From positions 311,665 through 375,664 of the forward strand of contig NZ_LZQD01000001.1 in the NCBI RefSeq assembly GCF_001858025.1: a stretch of 64,000 nt of DNA. Direction: 5' to 3'. The notes beneath the pieces were generated by a model. That model was not told the origin of the DNA. It worked only from the letters and a program-made list of their open reading frames with translations, and ran no database searches. The position numbers and the translations under genes are program-made. Position 1 is the first letter of the stretch. Each line of letters begins with the position of its first letter. The DNA comes from Trichormus sp. NMC-1 (GTDB lineage: Bacteria > Cyanobacteriota > Cyanobacteriia > Cyanobacteriales > Nostocaceae). Below, piece by piece: positions 19,318 to 29,107 of this stretch.

Positions 19318-20049
19318 ATGCCTTCTGCCTATCTTTTGGTATCTCACGGAAGTCGTGATCCACGTCCAGACATCGCTATGCAGGAACTTGCCAAGCTTGT
19401 AAGTCAGAAGCTACCAAGTGGTGAAAATTTAGTAGGGACAGCGACATTAGAGGTAAATGAGCAACCTTTACACCAGCAGATTCAAGATTTTGCTGAAAGT
19501 GCTTTGGCCTATGGGTACAACTGCCTGAAGATTATACCGTTATTTCTTTTGCCGGGAGTTCATGTGATGACCGATATTCCCGCAGAAATAGCACTGGCAA
19601 AAAAGGCACTGGGTCAAGATATGATCATTGACCTGAAACCATATTTAGGCAGTCATCCCGATTTAGAGAAATTGCTGATGCCGGCAATGGCTAACATCAA
19701 AGTAGAAGCATCAATTTTGTTATCTCATGGTAGCCGTCGTTCTGGTTCCCAACAACCTGTAGAAAATATGGCAGCGAGTTTGGGAGCAATAGCTGCTTAT
19801 TGGTCTGTACTGCCGAATTTAGAGTCAAGAGTGAAAGAGTTAGTCGCTGGTGGTTATAGACAAATTGCGATTCTGCCATACTTTTTATTTACTGGTGGCA
19901 TAACCGATGCGATCGCCAAATCAGTAGAAGCGCTAAAATTACAATTTCCAGAGGTGACATTTCAATTAGTGCCACCTCTGGGAGCAAGTGCAGAACTAGC
20001 TGATTTAATTTGCGATTTATCAACAGAAGAGGAAAAAGTTTTTGGGTAA
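19318..20049 (+). CDS. Sirohydrochlorin cobalto/ferrochelatase (CbiX/SirB type)
   Basis: From ATG 19318 (MPSAYLLVSHGSRD) the 243-residue product has two tandem CbiX-like halves, each opening with a metal-binding His motif (VSHGSRD and LSHGSR). This is the long class of sirohydrochlorin chelatase that inserts Fe2+ (siroheme) or Co2+. It overlaps the downstream uroporphyrinogen methyltransferase by 8 bp, which supports siroheme formation for nitrite and sulfite reductases. An upstream start at 19234 would add 28 residues but lacks family similarity. Confidence 0.88.
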   Translation: MPSAYLLVSHGSRDPRPDIAMQELAKLVSQKLPSGENLVGTATLEVNEQPLHQQIQDFAESALAYGYNCLKIIPLFLLPGVHVMTDIPAEIALAKKALGQDMIIDLKPYLGSHPDLEKLLMPAMANIKVEASILLSHGSRRSGSQQPVENMAASLGAIAAYWSVLPNLESRVKELVAGGYRQIAILPYFLFTGGITDAIAKSVEALKLQFPEVTFQLVPPLGASAELADLICDLSTEEEKVFG

Positions 20050-20794
20050 GGTTTATTTAGTCGGTGCCGGACCTGGTGATCCCGGACTCATGACTCTAAA
20101 AGGAAAAGGCTTGTTGCAATGTGCAGATGTAGTTATCTATGATGCCTTGGTAAGTCCGGCAATTCTGGAAATGATTAATCCCCAAGCCGAGCAAATCAAC
20201 GCAGGTAAGCGGATGGGGAGACATTCACTGTTGCAGGAAGAAACCAGTCAACTGCTGATTGAAAAAGCTCAGGATCATGCCATTGTCGTGCGCTTGAAAG
20301 GTGGCGATCCCTTTATATTTGGGCGCGGTGGCGAGGAAATGGCAGAATTGGTAGAAGCCGGAATTCCCGTGGAAGTTGTGTCAGGGATCACAGCCGGAAT
20401 TGCGGCAGCAGCTTATGCTGGTATTCCCTTGACTCATCGTCTGTATAGTTCATCAGTGACATTTGTAACGGGTCACGAGTCGGCGGGTAAATATCGACCG
20501 GCAGTTAACTGGCAAGCGATCGCTCAAGGTTCAGAAACAATTGTGATTTATATGGGTATCCACAATCTACCTTATATTGTGGAGCAGTTAACATTGGCTG
20601 GATTAAGTGTAGAGACGGCGATTGCTTTGGTACGATGGGGTACTCGTCCAGAACAAGAAGAATTAATTGGTGAATTGGGAACAATTGTCGAGCAAGTAGA
20701 AAAGACTGGTTTTAGCGCCCCGGCGATCGCAGTAATTGGAGCGGTTGTGAAGATGCACAGTATTTTAGCTGGATGTCGTCCAGTGTCATCTTGA
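20042..20794 (+). CDS. cobA: Uroporphyrinogen-III C-methyltransferase
   Basis: The 250-residue SAM-dependent enzyme shows the SUMT signatures VGAGPGDPGLMT near the N-terminus, GGDPFIFGRGGEE and ITAGIAAAAY. It methylates uroporphyrinogen III to precorrin-2, the branch step to siroheme and cobalamin. The start is TTG at 20042, overlapping the chelatase gene by 8 bp, so the two are almost certainly translationally coupled. No fused uroporphyrinogen-III synthase or oxidase domain is present. Confidence 0.93.
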   Translation: MGKVYLVGAGPGDPGLMTLKGKGLLQCADVVIYDALVSPAILEMINPQAEQINAGKRMGRHSLLQEETSQLLIEKAQDHAIVVRLKGGDPFIFGRGGEEMAELVEAGIPVEVVSGITAGIAAAAYAGIPLTHRLYSSSVTFVTGHESAGKYRPAVNWQAIAQGSETIVIYMGIHNLPYIVEQLTLAGLSVETAIALVRWGTRPEQEELIGELGTIVEQVEKTGFSAPAIAVIGAVVKMHSILAGCRPVSS

Positions 20795-20805
20795 CTGTAA
20801 GGATT

Positions 20806-21837
20806 TTAAATCATGTGCTGAAAGATAATTTTTAGCAAGTCACCTTGATTAACAGGCTTAGTCATGCAACCAGAAGCTCTGACTAGCTTGGCTTTGGCTC
20901 TATCCATCAAGCTGGGTTTTTCTGTCACCATAATCACCGGTGTATTTTTAAAGAATGCCTGTTTCCGCAATAAAGCGCATATTTCATACCCATCTAAATT
21001 AGGCATTGTCACATCCAGTAAAATCATATCTGGTTTGACGCGGAAAATTTCCATTAAAGCTTTTAAAGAATCGGTAACACCAATTACAGAAAATATTTGC
21101 TCATCTAAAAAACCTCTAATGGTATTTAAGACTATGGGACTATCATCTACACAAAAAATTGTGTAATTTCTTTTGTCAGTAGGTCGTGAGTAGCTTTGTT
21201 TGTGTCTGTCCGCAGTGACTTGTCTATTACTAATTGGGGGTAATTGTACTTCTGTTGTGGTGCGTGTCTTGGACTGATTCTGCTGCCAAAACTGCTCCCG
21301 CGAAATTTTTACACCTGCTTCACACTTTTCGACTAATAAGCGCAAGTTCAAATGACAAAACTTGGGTAGATCATCCAGAAAGCTCTCAGGGATAAATTCA
21401 TAACTCCCTTCTTCTATTTTCAGAAACGAATCTAGAAATTCTAGAGACAATTGCTCAATTAGCATTGCGGCTTGTAACGGGCTAAGATATTTCTCGTTAA
21501 CTAGCCAGCAAATAGCCAAATAATCTGGATTCGGTATCGATTGATTTTCCACACCTCTTTCAAAGATTGTCTGCAACTGCTCATTAATCTCTCTCGGCAG
21601 AGTAGAATCTTGTTGACTTAATCGCTGCAAGTTTCTATATAGCGGCTCAAACATTTGTTCTGAGTAACAAGCATAAATGAGCTTACCCTCTTGTACATAT
21701 ATAGACCAAGCCCCTGAAGTGCTAAATACTTGTAGACAACCAGTCACAGACTTGCTGGTGATTTTTTTCAACAGTGATAGGGGTTGTAGCTTTTGGAAAA
21801 ATCTGTATCTACTAATAGGAAGCGTTTTCATTAGCAC
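20806..21837 (-). CDS. PATAN (DUF4388)-REC response regulator, PatA-like
   Basis: The 343-residue protein has an N-terminal PATAN/DUF4388 domain (about 10-110; GCLQV, WSIYVQEGKLIYA), a middle helical region and a C-terminal receiver domain (about 225-343; CVDDSP, LLDVTMPNLDGYE, TKPV). This architecture is typical of cyanobacterial PatA-type regulators used in phototaxis, pilus and heterocyst-pattern signalling. No output DNA-binding domain is present. It is convergent with cobA, only 11 bp apart. Confidence 0.9.
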   Translation of the reverse strand: MLMKTLPISRYRFFQKLQPLSLLKKITSKSVTGCLQVFSTSGAWSIYVQEGKLIYACYSEQMFEPLYRNLQRLSQQDSTLPREINEQLQTIFERGVENQSIPNPDYLAICWLVNEKYLSPLQAAMLIEQLSLEFLDSFLKIEEGSYEFIPESFLDDLPKFCHLNLRLLVEKCEAGVKISREQFWQQNQSKTRTTTEVQLPPISNRQVTADRHKQSYSRPTDKRNYTIFCVDDSPIVLNTIRGFLDEQIFSVIGVTDSLKALMEIFRVKPDMILLDVTMPNLDGYEICALLRKQAFFKNTPVIMVTEKPSLMDRAKAKLVRASGCMTKPVNQGDLLKIIFQHMI

Positions 21838-23379
21838 GGCTCTAAGCTCAAATAAAAATTTTCAACTACAATTTGTGAACCACCCGTTGGGGATTCACAC
21901 CGGTCTAAAGTGGACGTACTGCCAGATCAAGATAACGGTTTATATTGGGGTGAGTATAGCAAGTCCTGATCCAGATCACACAATACCCAACACCCCACAC
22001 CCCACACCAAACTTGCCAAGCCCAAAGTTGGAAATTGTTTTCAGAAAACAGTATTCCAAAAATCAGATTTCATTTCTGTATTTTTCGCTAGACTGGCTCA
22101 TAGGAGTGAATTTAACAGTGTATGGCAGTTAACTTACTTGTAGAGGCTCTTAACAGGCAACAGGGAAAGAACTGAGATTAATGTGTAGGTCTTTTTTCAG
22201 CGCAGAGTGCAGGCCACTTTGGCTATAGCTTACATGGTGTATGACTCCTACGTCGTCACGCAAGCTATAGCCATAGGCTCCTGTAAGGGATACACAACAA
22301 TCAAATAGAAGTTTTTGATCAGTTTGATGATGGGGTTAAGTTTTCCACAAAGAAGGTGAAAGTTATTGAAGCTATTGGTGGCGGTTTTCAATTCCCCAAC
22401 ATAGGCCTGATATAGCAGGTGACTGGATTGAAAGTCTTTCTGTGTCTAGGTTTATCAACGGCTCTAGCGTAGCGTATGGCTAACGCTGCGCTATCAGTTA
22501 ATGTCCTCAGCACCATGTCCGTTGCTATAACTCTTCACTTTTCTTTGTTTACTGATTTAAACTTCTGACTTTCTACCTGGTAAGGAAAATCTGACAGTTT
22601 TCTTTGCTAGTTTGCGAGATGGAAAATGACCATAACAAATAAAAAAAACGCCTTTACGCTTCTATAACTATGTTTTAGTCATTTTTGGTAGTGCAGTGTC
22701 ATTTGCGTAGTAAATACCTAAAAAAGAGCCATGTTTAGCCCAATGTGTAGATGCTAAGTAATTACTTCCTAAATTTCAGGTTACTCTAGATTTATCAAAG
22801 AAATAAAAAAGTATTTTAAAACTATTGTGAAAAATTGAAGTTGTTAGGAAAACGCTAGAAGTGATGATGACTCTATTTGTTCAGTAGTTTCTTCTAGAAG
22901 AGTTTCCGTGTTTCCAAATAATAGGAATTAAAAGACACCGAATTAAGTAAAAATTACCTCCATTATTTATTTTAATGATCATCTCACTAAAATCTTTGAG
23001 AAAAAGCATTGATTTGTAGTAAGCTGTTGTACCTATAAGACGCAGCGGTTTGATTTTGGTAAGAGCTTTAACTTTTCTACTTCTGCTCCTGGATAGAAAG
23101 CTCTAGCGCTGTTTCAAGATATAAATCAAATGTGGAATACAGCTTACCTGTTAGATGTTGTGGAAAGAAAATCTCCAGCTAATACAGTAGTAGTTTTATT
23201 TCTTTCAGCTTCGAGAATTCACCATCAGGATGTTTATGGTGTTACCAAACATGAAACAGCCCCAGTATGTGTATTTCTAATTCCCAATTTAAAATCAGTA
23301 TCCGGTGCGATCGGCAACTGCTGATGTTGTTAAAATCAGTACAGACCTCACGAATCTAGCAGTTTAAATTTAAGCAATT
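21838..23379. other. 1.5-kb gene-poor region
   Basis: No convincing gene is visible. It contains an ACACCCC heptamer run (21990-22008), a 12-bp perfect inverted repeat TGGCTATAGCTT/AAGCTATAGCCA (22220-22231 and 22262-22273), and a cyanobacterial repeat near 22468-22496 (TAGCGTAGCG...CGCTGCGCTA). The remainder is AT-rich. A 64-codon frame at 23130-23324 shows no recognisable features. The left edge should carry the promoter of the PATAN-REC gene. Confidence 0.6.
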
Positions 23380-24300
23380 GTGACCGCAATTAATCTCCAA
23401 GTCGAAGAAAAAAGTGACCGCCTTGATCGTTACTTGTCAGAAGAATTACCAGACTTATCCCGGTCTCGTATTCAACAGTTAATTGAACAGGGTCATATCC
23501 AACTCAATGACAAAGTATGCACATCTAAAAAAATTCATCTCAAAGCAGGCGATCGCATAATTCTGGAAATTCCTGCGGTGCAACCTTTGCAATTGGTAGC
23601 AGAACATATCCCTTTAGACATTCTCTATGAAGACGACCAGTTACTTATTGTCAATAAACCCGCAGGCTTGGTAGTTCATCCTGCACCCGGTCATCCAGAT
23701 GGTACTTTGGTGAATGCGTTATTAGCTCACTGTCCTAATTTACCGGGAATCGGTGGCGTTCAACGTCCGGGTATTGTCCATCGATTGGATAAGGATACTA
23801 CTGGAGCGATCGCTATTGCTAAAACCGATCTCGCTTATCAACACATCCAAGCACAACTCAAAGCAAAAACCGCCAGAAGAGAATATTTGGGTGTGGTTTA
23901 CGGTGCGCCAAAGACTGAGAATGGGATTATAGACTTACCCATTGGTCGCAGTCCCCAAGATCGTAAAAAAATGGCAATTATCCCCATAGAACAAGGGGGA
24001 AGATCAGCAATAACTCATTGGCAAATTCAAGAACGCCTGGGTAACTACACATTAATCCACTTTCAATTAGAAACAGGACGCACTCATCAGATTCGTGTCC
24101 ACAGCGCCAAAATCGGTCATCCTATTGTCGGCGACCCTATTTATAGTTCTGGTCATTCCGTGGGGGTAAATTTGCCTGGTCAAGCATTGCACGCTTGGAG
24201 ACTCAGGTTACAACATCCAGTAACTGAAGATTGGATTGAAGCCACCGCAACTCTTCCCCACACCTTAATGACCTTGTTAGAAATTCTCCGTCGTCGATGA
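23380..24300 (+). CDS. RluD-family 23S rRNA pseudouridine synthase
   Basis: The 306-residue protein has an N-terminal S4 RNA-binding domain (DRYLSEELPDLSRSRIQQLIE) and a RluA/RluD catalytic domain with the active-site Asp in HRLDKDTTG, plus GRTHQIRVH near the C-terminus. It isomerises specific uridines in large-subunit rRNA; exact positions cannot be read. The start is GTG at 23380, chosen because the S4 domain begins just after it. Confidence 0.93.
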   Translation: MTAINLQVEEKSDRLDRYLSEELPDLSRSRIQQLIEQGHIQLNDKVCTSKKIHLKAGDRIILEIPAVQPLQLVAEHIPLDILYEDDQLLIVNKPAGLVVHPAPGHPDGTLVNALLAHCPNLPGIGGVQRPGIVHRLDKDTTGAIAIAKTDLAYQHIQAQLKAKTARREYLGVVYGAPKTENGIIDLPIGRSPQDRKKMAIIPIEQGGRSAITHWQIQERLGNYTLIHFQLETGRTHQIRVHSAKIGHPIVGDPIYSSGHSVGVNLPGQALHAWRLRLQHPVTEDWIEATATLPHTLMTLLEILRRR

Positions 24301-24901
24301 TTGGGGATTGGGGATTCTTCACATCTTCCCCATCTCCCCTGAGAGGACTATGAAAAAGGCTCGTAAAAATATTTAGAAATGTAACATTTACATTGTTTAA
24401 CAAAACCTGGCGAAACTGTAACCTGCACCAAAACTTGTAAAATAAAGTCCTGATATGGGTTTGGAGAAATCTTAAGATAATATTAAAGCATTAAAATTGC
24501 CGCCAATATTTGCATATTGTAAAGTTTTGTAACGAAAATATCCGCATTTTCTCAGTCAAAGTCCTTGTATGTAAAGGAGTTGAGGCTTTTCTTATTGCCA
24601 CATCTTATTTATTCATAATTTGTAATAAATAAAGGATCTATAGCATTGTATAAACTAATCTGAAGGGGTCAGACAACAGATAAAAGTTAAACGATGCAGC
24701 TAATTCACCAGATTTAGTTGTTTCTCATAAAATTACCTCTGATTCTCATAATTTCTGGCACATCATCATTGCTGAAGGATTGAGAACCCAAGTAGAGAAG
24801 CAGTTTAATTGCAGTTTGCTGTCAGCCAGTTTCAAATTGATAAAACATCCGTAGTTTTAATCAAAACATCTCTCAACTAAGTAATTAGGAGATTAAAGCC
24901 C
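24301..24901 (+). promoter_or_regulatory. Upstream/leader region of the cpc operon
   Basis: This 600-bp AT-rich gene-free stretch before cpcB must hold the operon promoter and a long 5' leader. A purine-rich ribosome-binding site (TTAGGAGATTAAAG) lies about 10-15 nt before the cpcB ATG. I cannot fix the transcription start by eye; the short AT inverted repeat near 24606-24633 is only a weak candidate element. Confidence 0.5.
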
Positions 24902-25423
24902 ATGACATTAGATGTATTTTCCAAGGTTGTTTCTCAAGCCGACTCTAGAGGCGAATTCTTAAGCACCGAACAACTAGATGCTTTGACAGCAGTTGTTAGC
25001 GCAGGTAGCAAGCGTTTAGACACCGTTAATCGCATCACCAGTAACGCTTCCGCAATTGTTACCAACGCTGCTCGTTCTTTGTTTGAAGACGAACCTAGCT
25101 TGATCGCTCCTGGTGGTAACGCTTACACCAACCGTCGCATGGCTGCTTGCCTACGCGACATGGAAATCATCTTACGCTATGTTACCTACGCCACATTGGC
25201 TGGTGATGCAAGTGTATTGGATGATCGTTGCTTGAACGGCCTACGCGAAACCTACCAAGCTTTGGGTACTCCTGGTGCTTCTGTAGCTAAAGGTGTTGGC
25301 AAAATGAAAGATGCAGCAATCTCCATTGTTAACGATCCTAACGGGATCACCAAGGGTGATTGTAGCTCTCTAGTTTCTGAATTGGCTAGCTATTTTGATC
25401 GCGCTGCAGCAGCTGTTGCGTAA
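24902..25423 (+). CDS. cpcB: C-phycocyanin beta subunit
   Basis: The 173-residue biliprotein is a textbook phycocyanin beta chain. Bilin-attachment cysteines sit at residues 83 (MAACLRD) and 154 (KGDCSS), the conventional Cys82 and Cys153, and the methylated-Asn site is present (GGNAYTN). It pairs with CpcA to form the rod hexamers of the phycobilisome on the thylakoid surface. It is the first gene of the cpc operon with a strong Shine-Dalgarno sequence. No pec-type features are seen. Confidence 0.98.
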   Translation: MTLDVFSKVVSQADSRGEFLSTEQLDALTAVVSAGSKRLDTVNRITSNASAIVTNAARSLFEDEPSLIAPGGNAYTNRRMAACLRDMEIILRYVTYATLAGDASVLDDRCLNGLRETYQALGTPGASVAKGVGKMKDAAISIVNDPNGITKGDCSSLVSELASYFDRAAAAVA

Positions 25424-25429
25424 TAACTT

Positions 25430-25470
25430 CAAATAGCCTAGAGGCTAAAAAAACGGAGATTTTCTCCAAG
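25430..25470 (+). promoter_or_regulatory. Two small hairpins in the cpcB-cpcA spacer
   Basis: TAGCC-TAGA-GGCTA (25434-25447) and GGAGA-TTT-TCTCC (25455-25467) form perfect stem-loops between cpcB and cpcA. They may protect or define ends of the abundant cpcBA message or influence cpcA translation; this is inference from structure. Confidence 0.6.
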
Positions 25471-25508
25471 TAAAAAAAGCTAAGAAACAATTAAGGAGAT
25501 ATATAACC

Positions 25509-25997
25509 ATGAAAACACCAATTACCGAAGCAATTGCAGCAGCTGATACCCAAGGACGTTTTCTGAGCAACACTGAATTACAAGCAGTTAATGGCCGTTT
25601 TGTACGTGCTATTGCCAGCATGGAAGCTGCTCGTGGTTTAACAGCTAACGCTCAAAAATTGATTGATGGCGCAACCAGTGCTGTATATCAAAAATTCCCT
25701 TACACCACCTCTACATCAGGCCCTCAATTCGCATCTGACAGCCGTGGTAAGTCCAAGTGTGCGCGTGACGTTGGTCACTACCTACGCATCGTTACCTACA
25801 GCTTAGTTGCTGGTGGTACAGGTCCTTTGGATGAATTCTTGATTGCTGGTTTGGCTGAAATCAACAGTGCATTTGATTTGTCTCCTAGCTGGTACGTAGA
25901 AGCTCTGAAGTACATCAAGAGCAATCATGGCTTGAGCGGACAAGCTGCTAACGAAGCTAACACCTATCTTGACTACGCAATCAACGCTCTCAGCTAG
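25509..25997 (+). CDS. cpcA: C-phycocyanin alpha subunit
   Basis: The 162-residue alpha chain has its single bilin cysteine at residue 84 (KSKCARD). It starts [18 protein letters not shown], as expected for CpcA, and follows cpcB by 85 bp with a good AAGGAGA ribosome-binding site. The chromophore should be attached by the CpcE/CpcF lyase encoded downstream. A stable RNA structure follows the stop codon and probably sets the ratio of subunits to linkers. Confidence 0.98.
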   Translation: MKTPITEAIAAADTQGRFLSNTELQAVNGRFVRAIASMEAARGLTANAQKLIDGATSAVYQKFPYTTSTSGPQFASDSRGKSKCARDVGHYLRIVTYSLVAGGTGPLDEFLIAGLAEINSAFDLSPSWYVEALKYIKSNHGLSGQAANEANTYLDYAINALS

Positions 25998-26005
25998 ATA
26001 GCGTC

Positions 26006-26125
26006 ATGCCCGGAGAGGGATACAAGTGCTGGATGGAATCAACCCTTCGGGGTTAGCCAGTGGCTCATGGGCAAGTTCCCAAGACCGCGCTGGAACACCT
26101 AGCAGTTGGATCTGGCTCCGGGCAT
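26006..26125 (+). promoter_or_regulatory. Large structured RNA element between cpcA and cpcC
   Basis: The spacer opens with ATGCCCGGAG (26006-26015) and closes with its perfect complement CTCCGGGCAT (26116-26125). Inside are a perfect AACCC-TTCG-GGGTT tetraloop hairpin (26041-26054) and GGG/CCC and CCAG/CTGG pairings, giving a closed multi-branch fold of 120 nt. A similar intercistronic structure position is known in phycocyanin operons, where the short cpcBA mRNA is far more abundant than the long one; the 3' end is followed by a weak T tract. Confidence 0.75.
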
Positions 26126-26211
26126 AGTTTTATGTAGGCATAAATAACAAGCTTTATTCAGCCAGCACTCGGTCATAAACACCGTAGAGCAAATAAAATA
26201 GGGGAAAAAAA

Positions 26212-27072
26212 ATGGCAATTACAACAGCAGCATCCAGGCTGGGAACAGAGCCTTACAGCGAGGCACGTCGAGTTGAAATGCGCCCCAACGCCAGCCGTGA
26301 ACAAGTCGAATTGGTAATCCACACCGTTTATCGACAAGTATTAGGAAATGACTATATATTGGCATCAGATCGACTGATCAGCGCCGAATCACTTTTGCGC
26401 GATGGCAACCTAACAGTGCGTGAGTTCGTGCGGAGTGTTGCTAAATCAGAACTCTACAAAGCCAAATTCTTTTATAACAGTTTCCAAACTCGGTTGATAG
26501 AACTCAACTATAAACATTTGTTGGGTCGCGCTCCCTATGATGAGTCTGAGGTGACATACCACTTAGACTTATACATTAACAAGGGTTACGACGCTGAAAT
26601 TGACTCCTACATTGATTCTCCAGAGTATCAAAATAGCTTTGGAGACAATGTCGTTCCTTACTACCGTGGTTTTGATACTCAAGCAGGGCAGAACATCGCT
26701 GGCTTTAACCGGATGTTTAGATTATACCGGGGTTATGCTAATAGCGATACCGCTCAAGTTGAAGGAACTAGATCTCGGTTAGCACAGGAGTTGGCAAGTA
26801 ATAAGTCTTCTTCAATTGTTGGCCCTTCAGGCAGCAACGATAACTGGGGTTTCCGTGCATCTGCGGATAATGCTCCTAAGCAGAATTTGGGTAACGCTGT
26901 AGGGCAATCAGATCGTGTTTACCGAGTCGAAGTAACAGGTATTCGCAGTCCAGGCTATCCCAGCGTGCGACGGAGTAGCACAGCATTTATCGTACCTTAC
27001 GAACGACTGTCTGGCAAGATTCAGCAAATTCACAAGCAAGGCGGGAAAATCGTCAGCATCACATCAACGTAA
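26212..27072 (+). CDS. cpcC: Phycocyanin-associated rod linker, about 32 kDa
   Basis: The 286-residue linker has an N-terminal phycobilisome linker domain (about 20-150; [27 protein letters not shown]) and a C-terminal CpcD-like domain (about 230-286; [26 protein letters not shown]). It joins phycocyanin hexamers into rods and tunes their absorption. It follows the structured intercistronic element, with an A-rich ribosome-binding region (AGGGGAAAAAAA). Confidence 0.96.
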   Translation: MAITTAASRLGTEPYSEARRVEMRPNASREQVELVIHTVYRQVLGNDYILASDRLISAESLLRDGNLTVREFVRSVAKSELYKAKFFYNSFQTRLIELNYKHLLGRAPYDESEVTYHLDLYINKGYDAEIDSYIDSPEYQNSFGDNVVPYYRGFDTQAGQNIAGFNRMFRLYRGYANSDTAQVEGTRSRLAQELASNKSSSIVGPSGSNDNWGFRASADNAPKQNLGNAVGQSDRVYRVEVTGIRSPGYPSVRRSSTAFIVPYERLSGKIQQIHKQGGKIVSITST

Positions 27073-27239
27073 GGTGAATTTTAGATTTTAGGTTTTAAAT
27101 TTTGGATTGTACCCACGGACGAATTCGTGAGCTAGTGAATTTGAGATTATTTCAGTAGCAAAAAAATCTGAAATCGGCTTTTCTGAAATCTAAAATTGAC
27201 TTTTTGTCGGCAAAATTCATCAAGAGGAGATTAGAAGCA

Positions 27240-27485
27240 ATGTTCGGTCAAACCACACTTGGTGCTGGTAGCGTTTCTTCATCTGCAAGCCGAGTATTTC
27301 GTTACGAAGTAGTAGGCTTGCGCCAAAATCAAGAAACCGACAAAAATCAATTCAATATTCGTCGTAGTGGTAGCGTGTTCATCACCGTACCCTATAGCCG
27401 GATGAACGAAGAAATGCAGCGGATTACCCGTCTAGGTGGCAGAATCGTCAAGATTGAATCATTGACTTCAGCAGAGGAAAACTAA
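27240..27485 (+). CDS. cpcD: Small rod-capping linker, about 9 kDa
   Basis: From ATG 27240 (MFGQTTLGAGS) the 81-residue protein matches the usual CpcD start and length; a GAGGAG ribosome-binding site precedes it. An in-frame Met 36 bp upstream would add 12 residues not expected in the family. It caps the distal end of phycocyanin rods and limits their length. The sequence resembles the C-terminal domain of CpcC. Confidence 0.95.
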   Translation: MFGQTTLGAGSVSSSASRVFRYEVVGLRQNQETDKNQFNIRRSGSVFITVPYSRMNEEMQRITRLGGRIVKIESLTSAEEN

Positions 27486-27495
27486 CGCCCTGGCA

Positions 27496-28326
27496 ATGAT
27501 AGAACCCAGTGCAGAAGAATACTTGGTGGAAAACGGGATACAGTTAACACCAGAGATAGCAATCTCAAATCTGCAATCACCAGATTTGAGTCTCCGCTAT
27601 TATGCTGCTTGGTGGTTGGGTAAGTTTCGGATCAGTCAGCCAGAAGTTGTAGATGCACTCATTGCCGCGTTAGAAGATGAAGCCGACAAAACAGAACTCG
27701 GTGGTTATCCCTTACGACGCAATGCAGCCCGAAGCTTAGGAAAATTGGGAAATGCCAAAGCTATACCAGCATTGATTCAGTGCTTAGAATGCTCTGATTT
27801 TTATGTCCGTGAAGCAGCAGCCCAATCGCTGGAAATGCTCCGCGCTTCAACAGCAATACCTGCACTGATGAAACTGCTTGATGGCGGTGTTTCTCAAGCT
27901 GTGCAAGTACCTGGCCGTCCTCATCTAGCCCAGCCTTATGAAGCAGTTTTAGAAGCCTTGGGAGCTATTGGTGCCACTGAGGCTATTTCCCTGATTCAGC
28001 CTTTTCTCAACCATCCGGTTCCACGAGTACAATGCTCTGCCGCAAGAGCTATGTACCAACTGACACAAGATACCAAGTATGGTGATCTGTTGGTGAAAAT
28101 GTTGGCAACAGGTGATTTGAAATTGCGCCGTGTTGTTTTGGGGGACTTGGGGGCAATCGGGTATTTAGCAGCCGCAGATGCGATCGCACAATCTCAGGCA
28201 GAAAATAGCTTTAAACTTATTGCCCTCAAAGGATTGCTAGAGCATCAACTTCCAAATAAGTTCGATGATATTGGTATTTCTGATGAGGCCGTCAGAGTAA
28301 TGAACCTGATGGATTCACTGTTGTAG
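27496..28326 (+). CDS. cpcE: Phycocyanobilin lyase subunit CpcE
   Basis: The 276-residue protein is composed of HEAT-like repeats (LRYYAAWWLGKF, LRRNAARSLGKLG, VREAAAQSLE). With CpcF it forms the heterodimer that attaches phycocyanobilin to Cys84 of CpcA. It starts 10 bp after cpcD, consistent with coupled expression, and is followed by a GC-rich hairpin before cpcF. Confidence 0.96.
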   Translation: MIEPSAEEYLVENGIQLTPEIAISNLQSPDLSLRYYAAWWLGKFRISQPEVVDALIAALEDEADKTELGGYPLRRNAARSLGKLGNAKAIPALIQCLECSDFYVREAAAQSLEMLRASTAIPALMKLLDGGVSQAVQVPGRPHLAQPYEAVLEALGAIGATEAISLIQPFLNHPVPRVQCSAARAMYQLTQDTKYGDLLVKMLATGDLKLRRVVLGDLGAIGYLAAADAIAQSQAENSFKLIALKGLLEHQLPNKFDDIGISDEAVRVMNLMDSLL

Positions 28327-28332
28327 TCAGTG

Positions 28333-28372
28333 GTAGGGGCGGGGTTTCCCCGCCTACAAAGTTGTTTTTTAC
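28333..28372 (+). terminator. GC-rich hairpin with T tail between cpcE and cpcF
   Basis: GGCGGGG-TTT-CCCCGCC (28338-28354), extended by GTA/TAC with a 2-nt bulge, is followed within 15 nt by GTTGTTTTTT. It looks like a partial intrinsic terminator inside the operon and may lower cpcF and cpcG expression. The GC-rich core is also typical of cyanobacterial repeat elements. Confidence 0.55.
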
Positions 28373-28388
28373 TACTGACAAGTGACAA

Positions 28389-28997
28389 ATGGATGAACTA
28401 ATTCGTGCTGTCACTCTAGCGGAAACACCAGCTCAAATGGTGATAGCCGTGCAGAACCTAGTAGCAGCCAAAGATGCCGCAGCAATTCCCACCTTAATTG
28501 CTGTTTTTGGTTATAACAACCCAGGGGCAGCAGCGGTGGCAGTAGCTGGATTGACCGAATTGGGGGATATAGCAGTACCACAATTGCTAGAGCAGATAGA
28601 TGATTATAACTATGGCGCACGGGCTTATTCGATTCGCACTTTAGCAGCGATCGCAGATCCCCGTGCAATAGACGTATTAATCACAGTTGCTACTACTGAC
28701 TTTGCGCCTAGTGTTCGCCGTGCAGCTGCTAAAGGACTCGGAAACTTACACTGGCATAAGTTAGATGTTCCCGAAAGTCAAACAGCCATCAACCGCGCCT
28801 TAGATACACTGCTGTTAATCTCCCAAGACACAGACTGGTCAATTCGTTATGCTGCCGTTGTCGGTTTACAAGCTTTAGCGAAAATAGCCGATGTGAGACA
28901 GTCTATTTTGACTAAACTCCCAGAAATGTTGGCTAATGATGACGAAAAGGCAGTCCGCGCCCGCGTTCAGTTGGCTTATACCAATTGTGGATTTTAG
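28389..28997 (+). CDS. cpcF: Phycocyanobilin lyase subunit CpcF
   Basis: The 202-residue HEAT-repeat protein (AVAVAGLTELGD, ARAYSIRTLAAIADPRA, RRAAAKGLGNL) is the partner of CpcE in chromophore attachment to the phycocyanin alpha subunit. Length and gene order agree with other Nostocales operons. The cpcE-cpcF gap of 62 bp carries a terminator-like hairpin. Confidence 0.95.
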   Translation: MDELIRAVTLAETPAQMVIAVQNLVAAKDAAAIPTLIAVFGYNNPGAAAVAVAGLTELGDIAVPQLLEQIDDYNYGARAYSIRTLAAIADPRAIDVLITVATTDFAPSVRRAAAKGLGNLHWHKLDVPESQTAINRALDTLLLISQDTDWSIRYAAVVGLQALAKIADVRQSILTKLPEMLANDDEKAVRARVQLAYTNCGF

Positions 28998-29107
28998 ATT
29001 TGGGATGAATAGGCTTTTTCCAGAATCTCAAAAAATACTAACTATACCAACTTGGTATTACCATCAATAGACTGCTTTATTTAGCATAAAAAAAGGTAAA
29101 AGTAAAG

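Noticed and set aside
23130-23324. 64-codon frame in the gene-poor stretch
   Set aside because: Composition and lack of similarity or ribosome-binding site give no support.
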